Part shown: one piece after another, positions 14,019 through 24,518 of the stretch
Position numbering within the stretch: the first letter of the stretch is position 1
Layout of the letters: every line of letters starts with the position of its first letter
Assembly: GCA_032629725.1 (NCBI GenBank)
Contig: JAFEVB010000007.1
Span: forward strand, 1,798,001-1,862,000
Length of the DNA: 64,000 nt
Direction of reading: 5' to 3'
DNA from: Gremmenia infestans
Taxonomy: Eukaryota; Ascomycota; Leotiomycetes; Helotiales; Hamatocanthoscyphaceae
Notes under the pieces: model-generated
The model's input: the letters and a program-made list of their open reading frames with translations, nothing else
Databases searched by the model: none
What the model was told of the DNA's origin: nothing
Translations under genes and position numbers: made by a program

Positions 14019-14948
14019 ATGCTTCTTTCAATAAACAGCTCAAGCTCTACTACCGGGACTGGCATTTCAGGCTGGACCCCGTCCCCGAACGTGCGTGGCA
14101 CTGCCGATATCGTGTTCTCATGTCTTTTCACTATTAGTCTCTGCTGTTGGACCATAGTGTCCGAATGTCCCCGCATTATCTGACACTTCCTGGTTAAAGT
14201 TCCGCGACAACTTTGACCTTGCTTGTATCGGGTTGCTAGGACCGGAGTTCTTATTAGGAATCGCAGTTGGTCAACGGAGCTCAGCAAGACGCTCTGTGGA
14301 AGTATGCCACCATTATGTTTTTGGTTATAGTATTGATTATGTCTCTAGCAATTCAAAAATACAAAATTCTTAGACTATGTTGTTGCCGGATTATGGGACT
14401 GCTACATCGGTCTGATGCACGCCATGTACATTCCGCTGTATTCAAGACCCATTGAAAGCCGGCCGCACAGTCGCAATCGCAGCGATAATTTCCTCAGGAC
14501 GAACCCAAAGTACGATGCATTCGCAAGCGTCATTTCCGTCATTTTCAGAGGTGCAGTTCCATGCGCCTAGGACTTCCACTTCCCCACACGGACAGAGGCG
14601 ATCCTTTGGCGCTGCGCCAGTATCATTTTCGTGGCATACATAATCGTCGGTATACCTTTCCTGTATATATGGCATGTCAAGCTTTCTGACAAACACAAAC
14701 CTGCTCCGCGGATTACGCACGAGACGAGATCTATTAATTCCCAGAGGCAACGAAACATCAGGCACTACTCCGAAACGCTGCTAAAGAAAATGAAAGAGGC
14801 CTTACTAAACATACCACTCAAGCTTCTCTACCCCACGTCTTTCATTTGTGCATTATATAGCATCTTTCGGACATACGTCTTTGTGGAGGACTGTATTAGC
14901 TTGCGGGCTTTGCATTCAAGTGTTTATGTTACTGAAAATTGGTCGTAG
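14019..14948 (+). pseudogene. decayed multi-pass membrane protein gene (plus copy)
   Basis: The N-terminal part carries the signature of an uncharacterised fungal membrane-protein family: GWTPSPNVRGTADIV followed by a hydrophobic SCLFTISLCCW segment (14079-14160). A stop then appears at 14181, and in another frame GLLGPEFLLGIAVGQ and SSARRSVE follow (14220-14300). After a missing middle portion the frame resumes at about 14490 with ASVISVIFRGAVPCA, a TAG where the family has Trp, then FHFPTRTEAILWR and a hydrophobic helix, ending with VEDCISLRALHSSVY at 14945. The gene is thus internally deleted, frameshifted and interrupted. Function in the family is unknown; members are predicted membrane proteins. 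A second broken copy lies 400 bp away on the other strand. Confidence 0.7.
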
Positions 14949-15336
14949 TATTTTCCACACGTGTGAGCAATGGGTATAAGAGATTCTTGAAGGGGCATTC
15001 GTTCGTATGAAAGAGCATAATTTTATGAGCAAGAGCAATGGTGGTTATATTTCTTTTTGCGACCATTTACTACATTCGTCGCACCGCTTAAGTCCTATAG
15101 TGTTTCACGGCCTCCCTATAAAAGGACCGCCAATATAAACCTTTAAAGTCTTTGCTAGCTATGCCCCCAAAGCTAGATTCAAAAAGCGACACTCATTTTC
15201 ATCGGCCTCTGATATCCTCCGCCACCTAGCAATTCGTGACGCTTTTTCTGTCGACCAGCGACGCTTCTTCTTTTTGTGGAGACGGCTGTAAAAGAATACC
15301 TATGAGTTGAGACATATCTCCATACAAGGAAACATC

Positions 15337-16849
15337 TAAGTCAGATGAGGAATAAAAGTGTTTTAGTCGACTGTTGCAAACGCGCTCGGAGGTAAGGAGC
15401 GTAATTGAATCATATCCAAGACAAGTATCAGAGTACGTGAGGAACAATACATGAATCCTATTGCATACATAGGCATTGTCGCCCTTTAAGGAATGTCTAG
15501 TGCGGGATCCTTTGAGACAGAGTTGTTCCTGATGCTGGCTGCGATAAGTGAGATCCTTCCACGAGCTTTTTTGATACCTGGAGTAGGGTTTGGAGGTTGA
15601 TTTAGTGATTCTGCCACCTCGAAGACCTGCCCCGCCTCCTTCGTTGCCGATGGCTGTGGCGACCTCTTCGTAGTTTGAGACCGAGGAGTTGGTGCCGCTT
15701 TGGCTTGAAAGTATCGCTGGAGAGCAGGATAAATCACATACGCAAAGGCGGTGATGAGAAAGGAGAGAAAGATCGTAGCCATCATTGACAAGCTGGATAT
15801 TCTCCATAGAATGTGCTCAGAACCAGTGGGAAAATAATCATTCCAGGCTGCAACAAAGACGGATGAGTATGCGAGAGCCATGAGAGAGAAAACAATCCAC
15901 GAGTCTAACGTTCCTGGGTCATGCCAAAGAGTGTTTCCGATTATGTCGTGGGGTAGTGTTCTTGCTGCAAAACTGATATGCATCACTCGAAGGATTTTGA
16001 CCCAGTGTGTCCAGTACAGAGACCAGTGCCACTCTTCTCCACTGATAAAGTCCAAAAGTGTCCGATGATACATTCCTGTGGCGTCATCCCCAGCATCTGT
16101 TATATCTTGGCCATAGTAGCAGTCGTATTTAGTACTACTGGGACTCCCACATCCGCCCCTTTCTCCCACCAGCAGTATGCTGAGCCAAAGCTGCATAATA
16201 TGAATCCTGCGGTAGTGAGCTCCATCCCTGTGATAAACAAGTCTTGCACGCCGCGAGCAATCACAGTAGCGCTGAACCATACTATCTGACCAATAGATAT
16301 GGTCCGAAGAAGTATGTCCACCTTGTTCTTGTCGTCAATGTCCTGCTCTGTCACTGTAGGATATTTGACGTATTCGTGTTCGATTAAGTAAAGAAGCTGT
16401 TTGGCACTAACAGGAATCGGCGGGAAGTCGGAAGTGTGTAGGTAGTAGCCGCCAGAGTCAGCATAAAAGGCATGCTTCAAAGTCCAGTCAGAATATCCGC
16501 AAGCTTGAAAGTCTCGAATTGATCGCCGGCCTGATGACCATTGGCCCAATGCTAATTAAAAAATGAACTCAGGTCCCACTCCACAAAGAGCTGTAAGCCA
16601 AAGCCTGCGCCAAAGTATCTTTAATTGGGAGTCCTTCTTGCCTAGAATCTGAAGGCATAGAACAGACCAAGAGCATAGGAATATTGTGACCACGCAACTC
16701 CATACGATGTTGATGGTCCTTCGTCCATTGGGAGATGGTGTCCAGCCTTGCGCGACAGGCTCTGAATGGTTACTGAAAGGATTTTCGCTCGAGGTAGCAT
16801 TCGAAATAGGGGCAGCAAGAAGAGAAAAAAGGGTATGGTATTGAACCAT
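15337..16849 (-). pseudogene. decayed multi-pass membrane protein gene (minus copy)
   Basis: Same family as the copy at 14019-14948 but more complete. Reading from 16849: a short hydrophobic leader, GWTPSPNGRRTINIVWS, the hydrophobic SCVVTIFLCSW segment, then GPEFIF interrupted by TAA at 16556-16558 where CAA (Gln) is expected, continuing in frame as LALGQWSSGRRS. A one-base frameshift near 16110 separates VGVPVVLNTTATMA from ITDAGDD. The next frame holds TLLDFISGEEWHWS, AAWNDYFPTGSEHILWR and several hydrophobic helices, is cut by TAA at 15486, and then ends with LDMIQLRSLPPSAFATVD and a further stop. The original was a membrane protein of unknown function. Several lesions make function very unlikely. 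Confidence 0.75.
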
Positions 16850-18291
16850 ATGGTTTCATATCGATTATGCAGCAACCTTGAGGGGATAGGACATGGGGAA
16901 GGCTTCATAAAGGCAGCTAAGGATTATGGCCCCCAAAGTATCCGCGCTTTTGATCTCCATTAATAGAATTTGGATTGATCAGCTGCGACAACGGTATAAT
17001 ACCTGTCGAATAGAGATCTATGATAACAGCGTACGGCGCCTGCATATGACAGCCAGCGTCGTAGGATATACCGCGCCCTTTGTTGTTGCCGCAGATAAAA
17101 GCCCCTGCATAGGAGTCAAGAAACAAGCCTTTAAACAAAGAATGTATTAACCTTAAGACCACTTTACAACCCCACCTGTGTGGAACATTGAGCACGAGTT
17201 GATACCGTTTTTTGGGTTGGGGATTCTGCTCAAGGAATTCTCGCTGCCTAAGCGCTCGATAAGACTCCGTTATAAGAGGATGAACCAACCAATGGTATCA
17301 TTTGCGCCATATCCTAACGAGACTTCTGGCTTTCACTCTGTTGGTACGAATTGCTCCGCAGATGTCAGAAAGATGAAACATTCATTATCGAGATGCATAC
17401 TTGCAACCAACAAGAACCTGCTTGCAGCCTCCATAGAGACGCAGGAGAGAGAGAATCCTTCTTCTACTTCAGCCAATGAGCCCTAGACTTTGAGCAGCAC
17501 CTTGCAACTGATTGCACGACTCCGTTACGCATATCTCGCTGTTCCCGAGCTGAGTACGAAGAATATTTCTTTCCGCAGCCTCGATATATAGGGACAGATC
17601 AAATCATATAGAGCCTTAGATATGCGATATGGAGAGGAACGATTACACATACTTTCAAGCATTCGAAATTCGGCTTGATTCTTCAATGCATCTTTGAGGG
17701 TTTTAATGGAAATGCAAATCTGTAAATCCCAACTCCTGTTGCTTTTGAATAGACGGCAGTGAAACACTAGCTCTATGAATAGCCGCACGGGAAGACGGCT
17801 ACACGAGTACTAACTACTACCTAGTCCGAGCTAGTTCCCGGCCATAAAAATGATACTTACTCCGTACTCTATTGACTGTATTATCTCAAGCTGCTCATTG
17901 TAGCTAAGGTAATTTCTATGCGCATCTATATATGTTGTTCAAATGAATTTATTATCTACCTACATTATATTGTTCTTTAATTACTTCAAGATTTACGGAG
18001 TAAAAATTAGGGCGCTTAATTCCAGCTGTACCTGGCAGTTGGTCTTGTAGCTTCCCGAGACCCACTGCGAAAAGGCGCTAAGGGACTGCCTTCGTACCAC
18101 GCGAGTACCCTGTCTCCACCAGCTTCTCGTTCTCCATACTGTACGCGCTGTACATACAAAAGCCATTCATTCTCGCTCTTCCACTGTATCCTCGTGGCAA
18201 ATGTCATCTCTCACTCCACAACGAAACCCTCAATCCTCTTCTTCCAGGCTGTCCTGCCTTCGACGTTAAGCCGACCGACCCCCTCTCCGCC
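16850..18291. other. spacer with a possible 147-bp MITE
   Basis: No supportable gene. The only structure I can point to is the pair of inverted TTACTCCGTA / TACGGAGTAA termini at 17857-18003 (listed separately). The final 250 bp before 18292 is C/T-rich and probably promoter and leader of the methyltransferase. Confidence 0.4.
17857..18003. mobile_element. possible MITE-like element with 10-bp inverted termini
   Basis: TTACTCCGTA at 17857-17866 is the exact reverse complement of TACGGAGTAA at 17994-18003, enclosing an AT-rich 127-bp core with no coding potential. The core 9-mer recurs at five other intergenic positions in this window. No convincing target-site duplication is visible, so this may be a chance pairing of a common short motif. 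Confidence 0.35.
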
Positions 18292-19200
18292 ATGCCTTCC
18301 CGAGAACAAGAACCGCTCATCAATGAGAACCAACCCCTCCAGGATTACTACCACAAGCTCGAGTCGCGAATCGGATACAGACTGGTGTTAGGGGGCACCC
18401 GCCATTTCGGACTCTATACTCCAGGCTCGTACTGGCCGTTTCTCCAAGGCCAAGTTGCTGATGAGATGGTCTTCCATGGCCCTAAGGGCCTTCCCAATAG
18501 GAAAGGTTCAACAGTGCTGGACGCAGGGTGCGGGGTTGGGCATGTGTCCATCCACCTAGCTAAAAAAGGCTACCGTGTTTATGGCATTGATGTTATAGAT
18601 CATCACATTGTCAAGGCACGACGTAATATCAAGGCCAATGCACTGGATGGCAAGGTCACTGTTAGCAAAGGCGACTACCATCATCTTGATTCCTTTGCAG
18701 ATGATAGTTTGGATGGCGCATTCACCATGGAGACTTTCGTTCATGCGACTGAGCCCGAAGTCGCAGCTGCAGAGTTCTTTCGCGTTCTTCGGCCTGGAGG
18801 CTCCCTTGCCATGTACGAGTACGACCACGTCGACTTCGACACTCAACCCAAAGAAGCCGGCAGTTCATGGACAAATATCAACAAATATGCCGCAATGCCA
18901 GCGAACGATCGGTTCAAGCGAGGTGTACTAGAAGACATACTCAAGGAAGCTGGATTTAAAGAAGTTGTTGTGGAGGACTTATCAGAGAATGTTTTGCCAA
19001 TGCTGAGAATGTTCTATCTTTTAGCATTCATCCCATATCTCATCATCTCATTCCTCGGACTTAAAGCTCACTTTGTCAACACCGTGGCTGGCTACGAAGG
19101 ATATATACACAGAGATATAGCACGTTATGTTACAGTATCAGCAAGGAAACCTCTAGATAAAGGCGAAGTTGAGTCAAATGAGGGAAAAAAGATTCGGTGA
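18292..19200 (+). CDS. class I SAM-dependent methyltransferase (Erg6-like fold)
   Basis: Intronless, 302 residues. The SAM-binding motif I is VLDAGCGVGHVSIHLA at about residue 72-87, followed by the acidic strand end GIDVID and, further on, the motif FFRVLRPGGSL typical of Methyltransf_11/25 and sterol C24-methyltransferase-like enzymes. The N-terminal YYHKLESRIGYRLVLGGTRH block is shared by a group of fungal small-molecule methyltransferases. A strongly hydrophobic stretch at about 236-256 (FYLLAFIPYLIISFLGL) suggests membrane association or a lipophilic substrate pocket. The substrate cannot be named. ATG at 18292 has a good CGCC context. No backbone synthase, P450 or transporter lies nearby, so it is not obviously part of a metabolite cluster. 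Confidence 0.85.
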   Translation: MPSREQEPLINENQPLQDYYHKLESRIGYRLVLGGTRHFGLYTPGSYWPFLQGQVADEMVFHGPKGLPNRKGSTVLDAGCGVGHVSIHLAKKGYRVYGIDVIDHHIVKARRNIKANALDGKVTVSKGDYHHLDSFADDSLDGAFTMETFVHATEPEVAAAEFFRVLRPGGSLAMYEYDHVDFDTQPKEAGSSWTNINKYAAMPANDRFKRGVLEDILKEAGFKEVVVEDLSENVLPMLRMFYLLAFIPYLIISFLGLKAHFVNTVAGYEGYIHRDIARYVTVSARKPLDKGEVESNEGKKIR

Positions 19201-20081
19201 GGGACGACGAGGTATCCGAGCGCAGATTGGGAGGCTGACGAATAACAAGATACCCGGGCAGTGATTCAAACCTGGTCCCTGCACAGACTGATGAGCACAG
19301 CGGGGAGGCTGATGTGAAGTAGAGACTAGGCTCGACCCCCTGATGCTTGCTTCATACCTTCAACCAAGAGTATTGCAGGTGTTTACAATACAACAGCATT
19401 CCGCCCATAGAGTTACCAACCTCGTCTTCGTTGCATCCTTCCAAAACACATTGCTCTAGCAGTCTCTCTTTCCCCAGTCGTTATTCCGAAATCGAATATC
19501 TAGGCGCTGAGACTAAAGGCTAAGATTATCTCTTGGTCTACAATTCAAGTGTACCTTCAACCGTCTTCGCCGTATAACTGTCCTGTTCCTATGCGACTTG
19601 CTCCTGCCTGCCATGTGTAAAACGGGATAGGAAACGGACTACTGAAATGCTTTGCTCGGTTCATGACCGGTAATCAAATGCATTATAGAGCCAATGGAAA
19701 TATTTGGCCAATTCTGTTGAGTAGAACGACAACGGACTTCCAAGGACCTCTTTTACAATCCCAAACAAACTGATTTCCTACATTTCTGATTGAATAAGAC
19801 TGATCATACCTTTCATTTAAATGCCTGCAAACATCAATAAAATACAAACAGAGATTAACAGCTTCACCGGGGCCTTACTCATTGGGTGCCGCTTTTTATA
19901 CACAGTGAGCTCGCGTAGAACAGGGGGGCCAATCACAAACAATGCGATGCAATACCCCTCACCGCCCGCAGAATTCTGCCAGTTACAGTATTGATCTTCA
20001 GGATGCTATCATCACAACCACCACCACTCTTCGTATGGGCAAATCAAAGATGCCTCCATAGAGGAGACCCAGTCTGCCAGG
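19201..20081. other. intergenic spacer
   Basis: Contains the 3' flank of the methyltransferase gene and the promoter of the following gene. A GATTCAAACCTGG segment near 19264 superficially resembles a reversed tRNA B box, but no cloverleaf could be built around it. Nothing else recognised. Confidence 0.4.
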
Positions 20082-23000
20082 ATGAACAAGGGGAACATAT
20101 CAATCAGAAAGCTATTGGGGCGTCCAGTTGCAGCAACTCCAAGCGAAAGTATCGATTCGAGCACCATCGATTCGCCCCAGCTTCGACCAAGCGCATCGCA
20201 AAATACCACCTTCTCTGCGGGAGCTCCCATTGCTTGCCTGGACCGATCTGTGGATGGGAAAAGAGCTGTTATAGCAGGGCCAAAGGTTTTCAAGATCCTG
20301 AAGGTGGATGGCTCTACAATTACGGAGGAACTCGACCTTCGCGCAATCATTACCAGCTATGCGCCAGCCCACGATCCAACTGCTGCGACACAAGACCAGC
20401 TCAATATCAAAGCCGTCAAATGGTCGCATAGCGCTCTGGATACCACGATTGTAACGGCTTGTGGGAATGGGAGGATTACTGTGTACGACTTGAATCGCGC
20501 TGCTGAGGGTCTGGAGGTTGGACGGATACAAGAGCACACCCGGCAGGTACATAAATTGGCTATAAATCCATTCAGATGCGAATGGCTTCTCTCAGCAAGT
20601 CAAGATGGAACCGTCAAGTGGTTCGATATCAGCAAACCTATACCCGGTCCAAAGGGTCCGACGTTTAAAACGATTGCTTCATTCAAGTGCAATGCGGAAG
20701 CAGTACGGGATGTCAAATGGTCGCCCACAACTGGGACGGAATTTGCATGCTGCACGGATTCTGGAATGATCCAGAAATGGAACATATCGAGAAACAGTTC
20801 TCCCTATCTGAAGTTTGCAGCCCATTCACACACCTTTTCCATTGCTTGGCACCCAGATGGAGATCATCTGATTAGTAGTGGTATGGACCAACTTTGTCAC
20901 GTATGGGACATGAAATCCGACAGTAAACAAAAGCCGCGATACACCTTTGCGACGGCAGCTCTGGTATCTAATATTTCTTGGCGACCAGCTTGTTGGTCTG
21001 CTACGGCGCAAGGAAACAGAGCTGCACAGGTCACAGTCGCGTATGATGACTCAAGTACCACAAGATATCAGACTTCAGCGGTGCAGATATGGGATCTTGC
21101 AAGACCGTCTATGCCATTCAAGGAGATCGAACAGTGGAATGCTTCACCTACCGGACTTCTTTGGAATTCCCGCGATTTGCTGTGGAGTGTCGATAGAGAA
21201 GGCCACTTCACTCAAACTGATGTTGCATTTGTCCCAAAAGTTATTGATCGCCGAGCTCTTTCGTCCTTTGCTTTTTCCCCGACAGGAACTGTCCTCATGT
21301 TTCTTGAGGAAAGACCCATTCCCAGACGGCGTTCTCGTCCATCGATAACACCACCAGAAGTTTCACCGAGCTTTCAGCATGTTCCTAATACACCTCAGTT
21401 TAGCGTCAGCAGAAGCGATTCGGAAGAGGATGTTGTAGGCAGTTTCTTGGGTCCCAGGCGACCGAAAGGCCACCGAAGAAAGAACAGCGGGCGCTCTACT
21501 CAGTCCTTAAGCACAACTCCTCCTAATATTACTGGCATGGTCGATAATAATGTCATGTCGTTGGAGGAAGCAGTCTTGGTTACAGGGCTTTATAAACCTC
21601 AGCAAGTCATGGCGGTTGGCCATGCACCTTCCACTGCGAAGCGTCAAACCTATCAACATTTTACGAATCGCTATTTATTGCGGATGGTAAATTACAATTC
21701 CTTTGATTTTGGTCCAACCAATGTCCGGACAGGTTTGATCTTGGAATCCTTCGGACGGACGGCCGAGCAAGTTGGTCATTACCGTCTAGCTCAGACATGG
21801 CGACTCCTTGGATATACTATGAACCTTCTCCTAACCAGACGTGCTGAGTATCATCGCAAAACTCGGCTAGCGATTCCAGAACCTCAACCAAAGGATAAGT
21901 CGAAAGGAGACACACGAGACTTTGACTTGGGAACAGACGGTGGTGGTGATACCCCTCGGAAGCCACTCCGAAGTTTAACACCACATGAAAGTCCACGCCA
22001 CCGACCAAGAAAGTCAATTAGCTCAGAAGATATAGAGAGCACATCAAATGTTGCTACTCCTCTTGTGCGTCCTATGCGCGACAGTGTTGCTAAAGAGACG
22101 CGAGAAGCCATGCATAGTTCAAGAACGGTGGAGGAGGATATCCTAAAGCTTCCGGAACCGGTCCACTCACCTTCAACAAGTCCTAGTCCTATACCTGTGC
22201 CTGGAGCCCCTCACTCTGATGAGCACAGAACATCAAGTATTGAAGGGTATGACTTCTACGGTATGGGCTCATTTTCGCCAGAAGTTGACTATCATGCACC
22301 AATTAGGAAACAACCTCTTCGACTCGACTATACAAAACGACATTCGCCACCTCAGAGGATAGAACCAAAGCGACATGATTCTGCAGAGAGCTTTCAAATG
22401 TTTTCAACATCTGGCGAATCTCATCAAGCAAAGTTTCTGAGTTCTTCAAGTAGTGATAATGGGCAGTCCTTACGAGATCGAGTGTCCGACTGGGAGAATA
22501 GTTACTCGAACAACGGAAGACACCATCCGAGTGTTGATTCCGAAGTCCCTATGCAGTCGGAAAGTTCAGTTGGGAATTATGTCGCGGACTCACAGGCATC
22601 AAGTATTCAAGCTCAGAACGGAATCTCTTTCAACCCAGCTTTCCCTCCCGTATTTCGCATCCAGGAAGCTTCAGTGCCATCTACAAATAAGAACGAGGCA
22701 ATTCATTCTGAAGAGAAGGAACCCAATAGTCCTCAATTGGAAGAAAAAGTGTCCGAGGACCCAAACATAATCGAAAGCGACTTCCTCCCCTGGCCGAGAG
22801 ACCCCGATTTTACAATCTCTCCAATAAGTCCCACTGTTCTCGTCAAGCGCGCCATTAGCTTTGAAACACAAACTGGTGCCCTGAATGCCGCAGCTATGAT
22901 ACTCCTTCTTCGCTCTCTTCTCCCCGCTTCCGCAATAGATGACATCCAAGCCAACGCTATAATAGTCCAATACCACCATCGCCTCACAACGTTAAAACTA

Positions 23001-23648
23001 TTCACCGAAGCTGCTCTCCTCCGCAACCTCGGCGTTCCGGCCTACCCGTCAGTCTTCGGCCCAGCTCAAAATAACATCTCTGTTGGCTACTTTTGCACCG
23101 ACTGTAACAAACCCCTCGATCCCGACCCCCTAATTCCCAACTCCGTCTGGCGCTGTCCCCGCTGTCAGCAATCAATGGACGCCTGCGCCATATGTCGCCA
23201 GCGAGAACTCGACACAGACCTACGCGACGAGTACGAGGCTGACGGCATTGTCCTCGAAGCCGGCGCAGTGTGGTTTCTATGTCCTGGCTGCGGTCACGGT
23301 GGACATAGCGCTTGTATGCAAGCCTGGCACTCCGGGCCGCAGTTTCATGAAGGCGAGAAGTATTCTGGGGGTTGCTGTCCGCTGGAAGGGTGTCTGCATC
23401 CTTGTTTGCCTGGCGCGTGGCGGACACAGAGGTGGGAGGAGAAGCAGGCGGTTAAGCAGAGAGAAGTGGGTAGCTTGGTGCGGAGTGGGAGGGCGATGGG
23501 TCCGAGGAGTGTGAGGAGAGATCAAAGGGAGGTTAATCAGAGTAAGGCGGTGGAGGGCGTAAGGGTTGCGCTGGGGGTCGGGGCGGTGGCGGGGCTGGCG
23601 AGGCAGAAGAGTGTTAAGCTTGTTGCGCCTGGTGAAGAGGGAGGCTGA
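20082..23648 (+). CDS. RTC1: SEA/GATOR2 complex subunit Rtc1/Sea2 (WDR24 orthologue)
   Basis: Intronless, 1188 residues, the usual size for fungal Rtc1. Residues about 50-400 form WD40 blades (NIKAVKWSHS, VHKLAINPFRCEWLLSASQD, GTVKWFDISKP, FSIAWHPDGDHLISSGMDQ, CHVWDM). The centre is long, disordered and Ser/Pro-rich. The C-terminus (about 1000-1130) is a zinc-binding RING-like module with CTDC, CPRC, CAIC, CPGCGHGGHSACMQAWH and CCPLEGC. In yeast the SEA complex sits on the vacuole and controls TORC1 through the Rag/Gtr GTPases; Sea2/WDR24 is a SEACAT/GATOR2 member. The start at 20082 directly precedes the conserved beginning. The last roughly 60 codons are G-rich and Arg/Val/Gly-rich, unlike the rest. 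Identification by family pattern is firm. Confidence 0.9.
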   Translation: MNKGNISIRKLLGRPVAATPSESIDSSTIDSPQLRPSASQNTTFSAGAPIACLDRSVDGKRAVIAGPKVFKILKVDGSTITEELDLRAIITSYAPAHDPTAATQDQLNIKAVKWSHSALDTTIVTACGNGRITVYDLNRAAEGLEVGRIQEHTRQVHKLAINPFRCEWLLSASQDGTVKWFDISKPIPGPKGPTFKTIASFKCNAEAVRDVKWSPTTGTEFACCTDSGMIQKWNISRNSSPYLKFAAHSHTFSIAWHPDGDHLISSGMDQLCHVWDMKSDSKQKPRYTFATAALVSNISWRPACWSATAQGNRAAQVTVAYDDSSTTRYQTSAVQIWDLARPSMPFKEIEQWNASPTGLLWNSRDLLWSVDREGHFTQTDVAFVPKVIDRRALSSFAFSPTGTVLMFLEERPIPRRRSRPSITPPEVSPSFQHVPNTPQFSVSRSDSEEDVVGSFLGPRRPKGHRRKNSGRSTQSLSTTPPNITGMVDNNVMSLEEAVLVTGLYKPQQVMAVGHAPSTAKRQTYQHFTNRYLLRMVNYNSFDFGPTNVRTGLILESFGRTAEQVGHYRLAQTWRLLGYTMNLLLTRRAEYHRKTRLAIPEPQPKDKSKGDTRDFDLGTDGGGDTPRKPLRSLTPHESPRHRPRKSISSEDIESTSNVATPLVRPMRDSVAKETREAMHSSRTVEEDILKLPEPVHSPSTSPSPIPVPGAPHSDEHRTSSIEGYDFYGMGSFSPEVDYHAPIRKQPLRLDYTKRHSPPQRIEPKRHDSAESFQMFSTSGESHQAKFLSSSSSDNGQSLRDRVSDWENSYSNNGRHHPSVDSEVPMQSESSVGNYVADSQASSIQAQNGISFNPAFPPVFRIQEASVPSTNKNEAIHSEEKEPNSPQLEEKVSEDPNIIESDFLPWPRDPDFTISPISPTVLVKRAISFETQTGALNAAAMILLLRSLLPASAIDDIQANAIIVQYHHRLTTLKLFTEAALLRNLGVPAYPSVFGPAQNNISVGYFCTDCNKPLDPDPLIPNSVWRCPRCQQSMDACAICRQRELDTDLRDEYEADGIVLEAGAVWFLCPGCGHGGHSACMQAWHSGPQFHEGEKYSGGCCPLEGCLHPCLPGAWRTQRWEEKQAVKQREVGSLVRSGRAMGPRSVRRDQREVNQSKAVEGVRVALGVGAVAGLARQKSVKLVAPGEEGG

Positions 23649-24518
23649 GGCTGAGATTAGGATTGGGGGTGGGCTTGATTGAGTGATGGATTGTATATCT
23701 GTTTTATTTCCATCTACCGGAGTTGGGATGAAGGCAGGACTGGGTTTGCATGGGACTGGATAGGCGTTCGTTCGGTTCAACCGACAGGATGGGCCAGATA
23801 CCCACGTGGGGATTTGCTGTACATCATTCCAATGGCGTTTGAAGATAGTTATGGTCTGTGGTTTGCAGATGGCGAGGTGTATAGTGTATAATAATGAGAA
23901 TTCTAGTCATAAAACAACACTAGAACGAAGTATCTATTGTCGTCGTCGTATTATCATCTATTCAGGTCTTCCCACAAACTCTGGACTTTCTTGAAATTGG
24001 TTTTGGAGGTGGTGCAATTTGGGAGAAAGTCATGGTTTCATGGAGTTGCGGTGGAAGGAAGAAGGAAGGCAGGCACGACGGAGGGGGCTTAGTCATGGGC
24101 AGGAATTCTTTCCTACATCTCGTCTCGTCTGGACTTCCTAGATTTTCTCCCAATAAAAGTTTTACATAATGATCACGAAGTTATACTCGTACATGACTCT
24201 TTATAGAGTCTGCCAACGGATTTCCCTACTTTGACTCGCAATGCTGATCATTAACCAATTCGACAGGGATGCACGTGAACTCGCACTTTTCGTCTCACCT
24301 TGACGCGTCAACCTCTCTTTCATGTCGCGTTTACCAACTTCCAATACGAATAGCTCCGGAAAACATTTCCCCCAATATATAGAGGGATATATATCATCAA
24401 CTCTGTCAGTCAGACAGCGACCAGCCAACGACGTCGCGGAAGATGCACCCGTAGCCCAACGCCGTCGAATAGATAACTACCGCTGACTCTCCACACTCCC
24501 ATACTACCAACCCAGCCC
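23649..24518. other. intergenic spacer
   Basis: 3' flank of RTC1 and the upstream region of the broken BTB gene. No gene or repeat recognised apart from short tandem-like phrases. Confidence 0.4.

Noticed and set aside
18292..19200. Methyltransferase as part of a secondary-metabolite cluster
   Set aside because: No polyketide synthase, NRPS, terpene synthase, P450, transporter or cluster regulator lies nearby; neighbours are RTC1 and pseudogenes.
19200..19330. Possible tRNA with a GGTTTGAATC-like B box on the minus strand
   Set aside because: No A box at the right distance and no cloverleaf or acceptor stem could be formed.
22671..23780. Several long minus-strand frames
   Set aside because: Antisense shadows of the RTC1 C-terminus, whose zinc motifs make the plus strand the real one.
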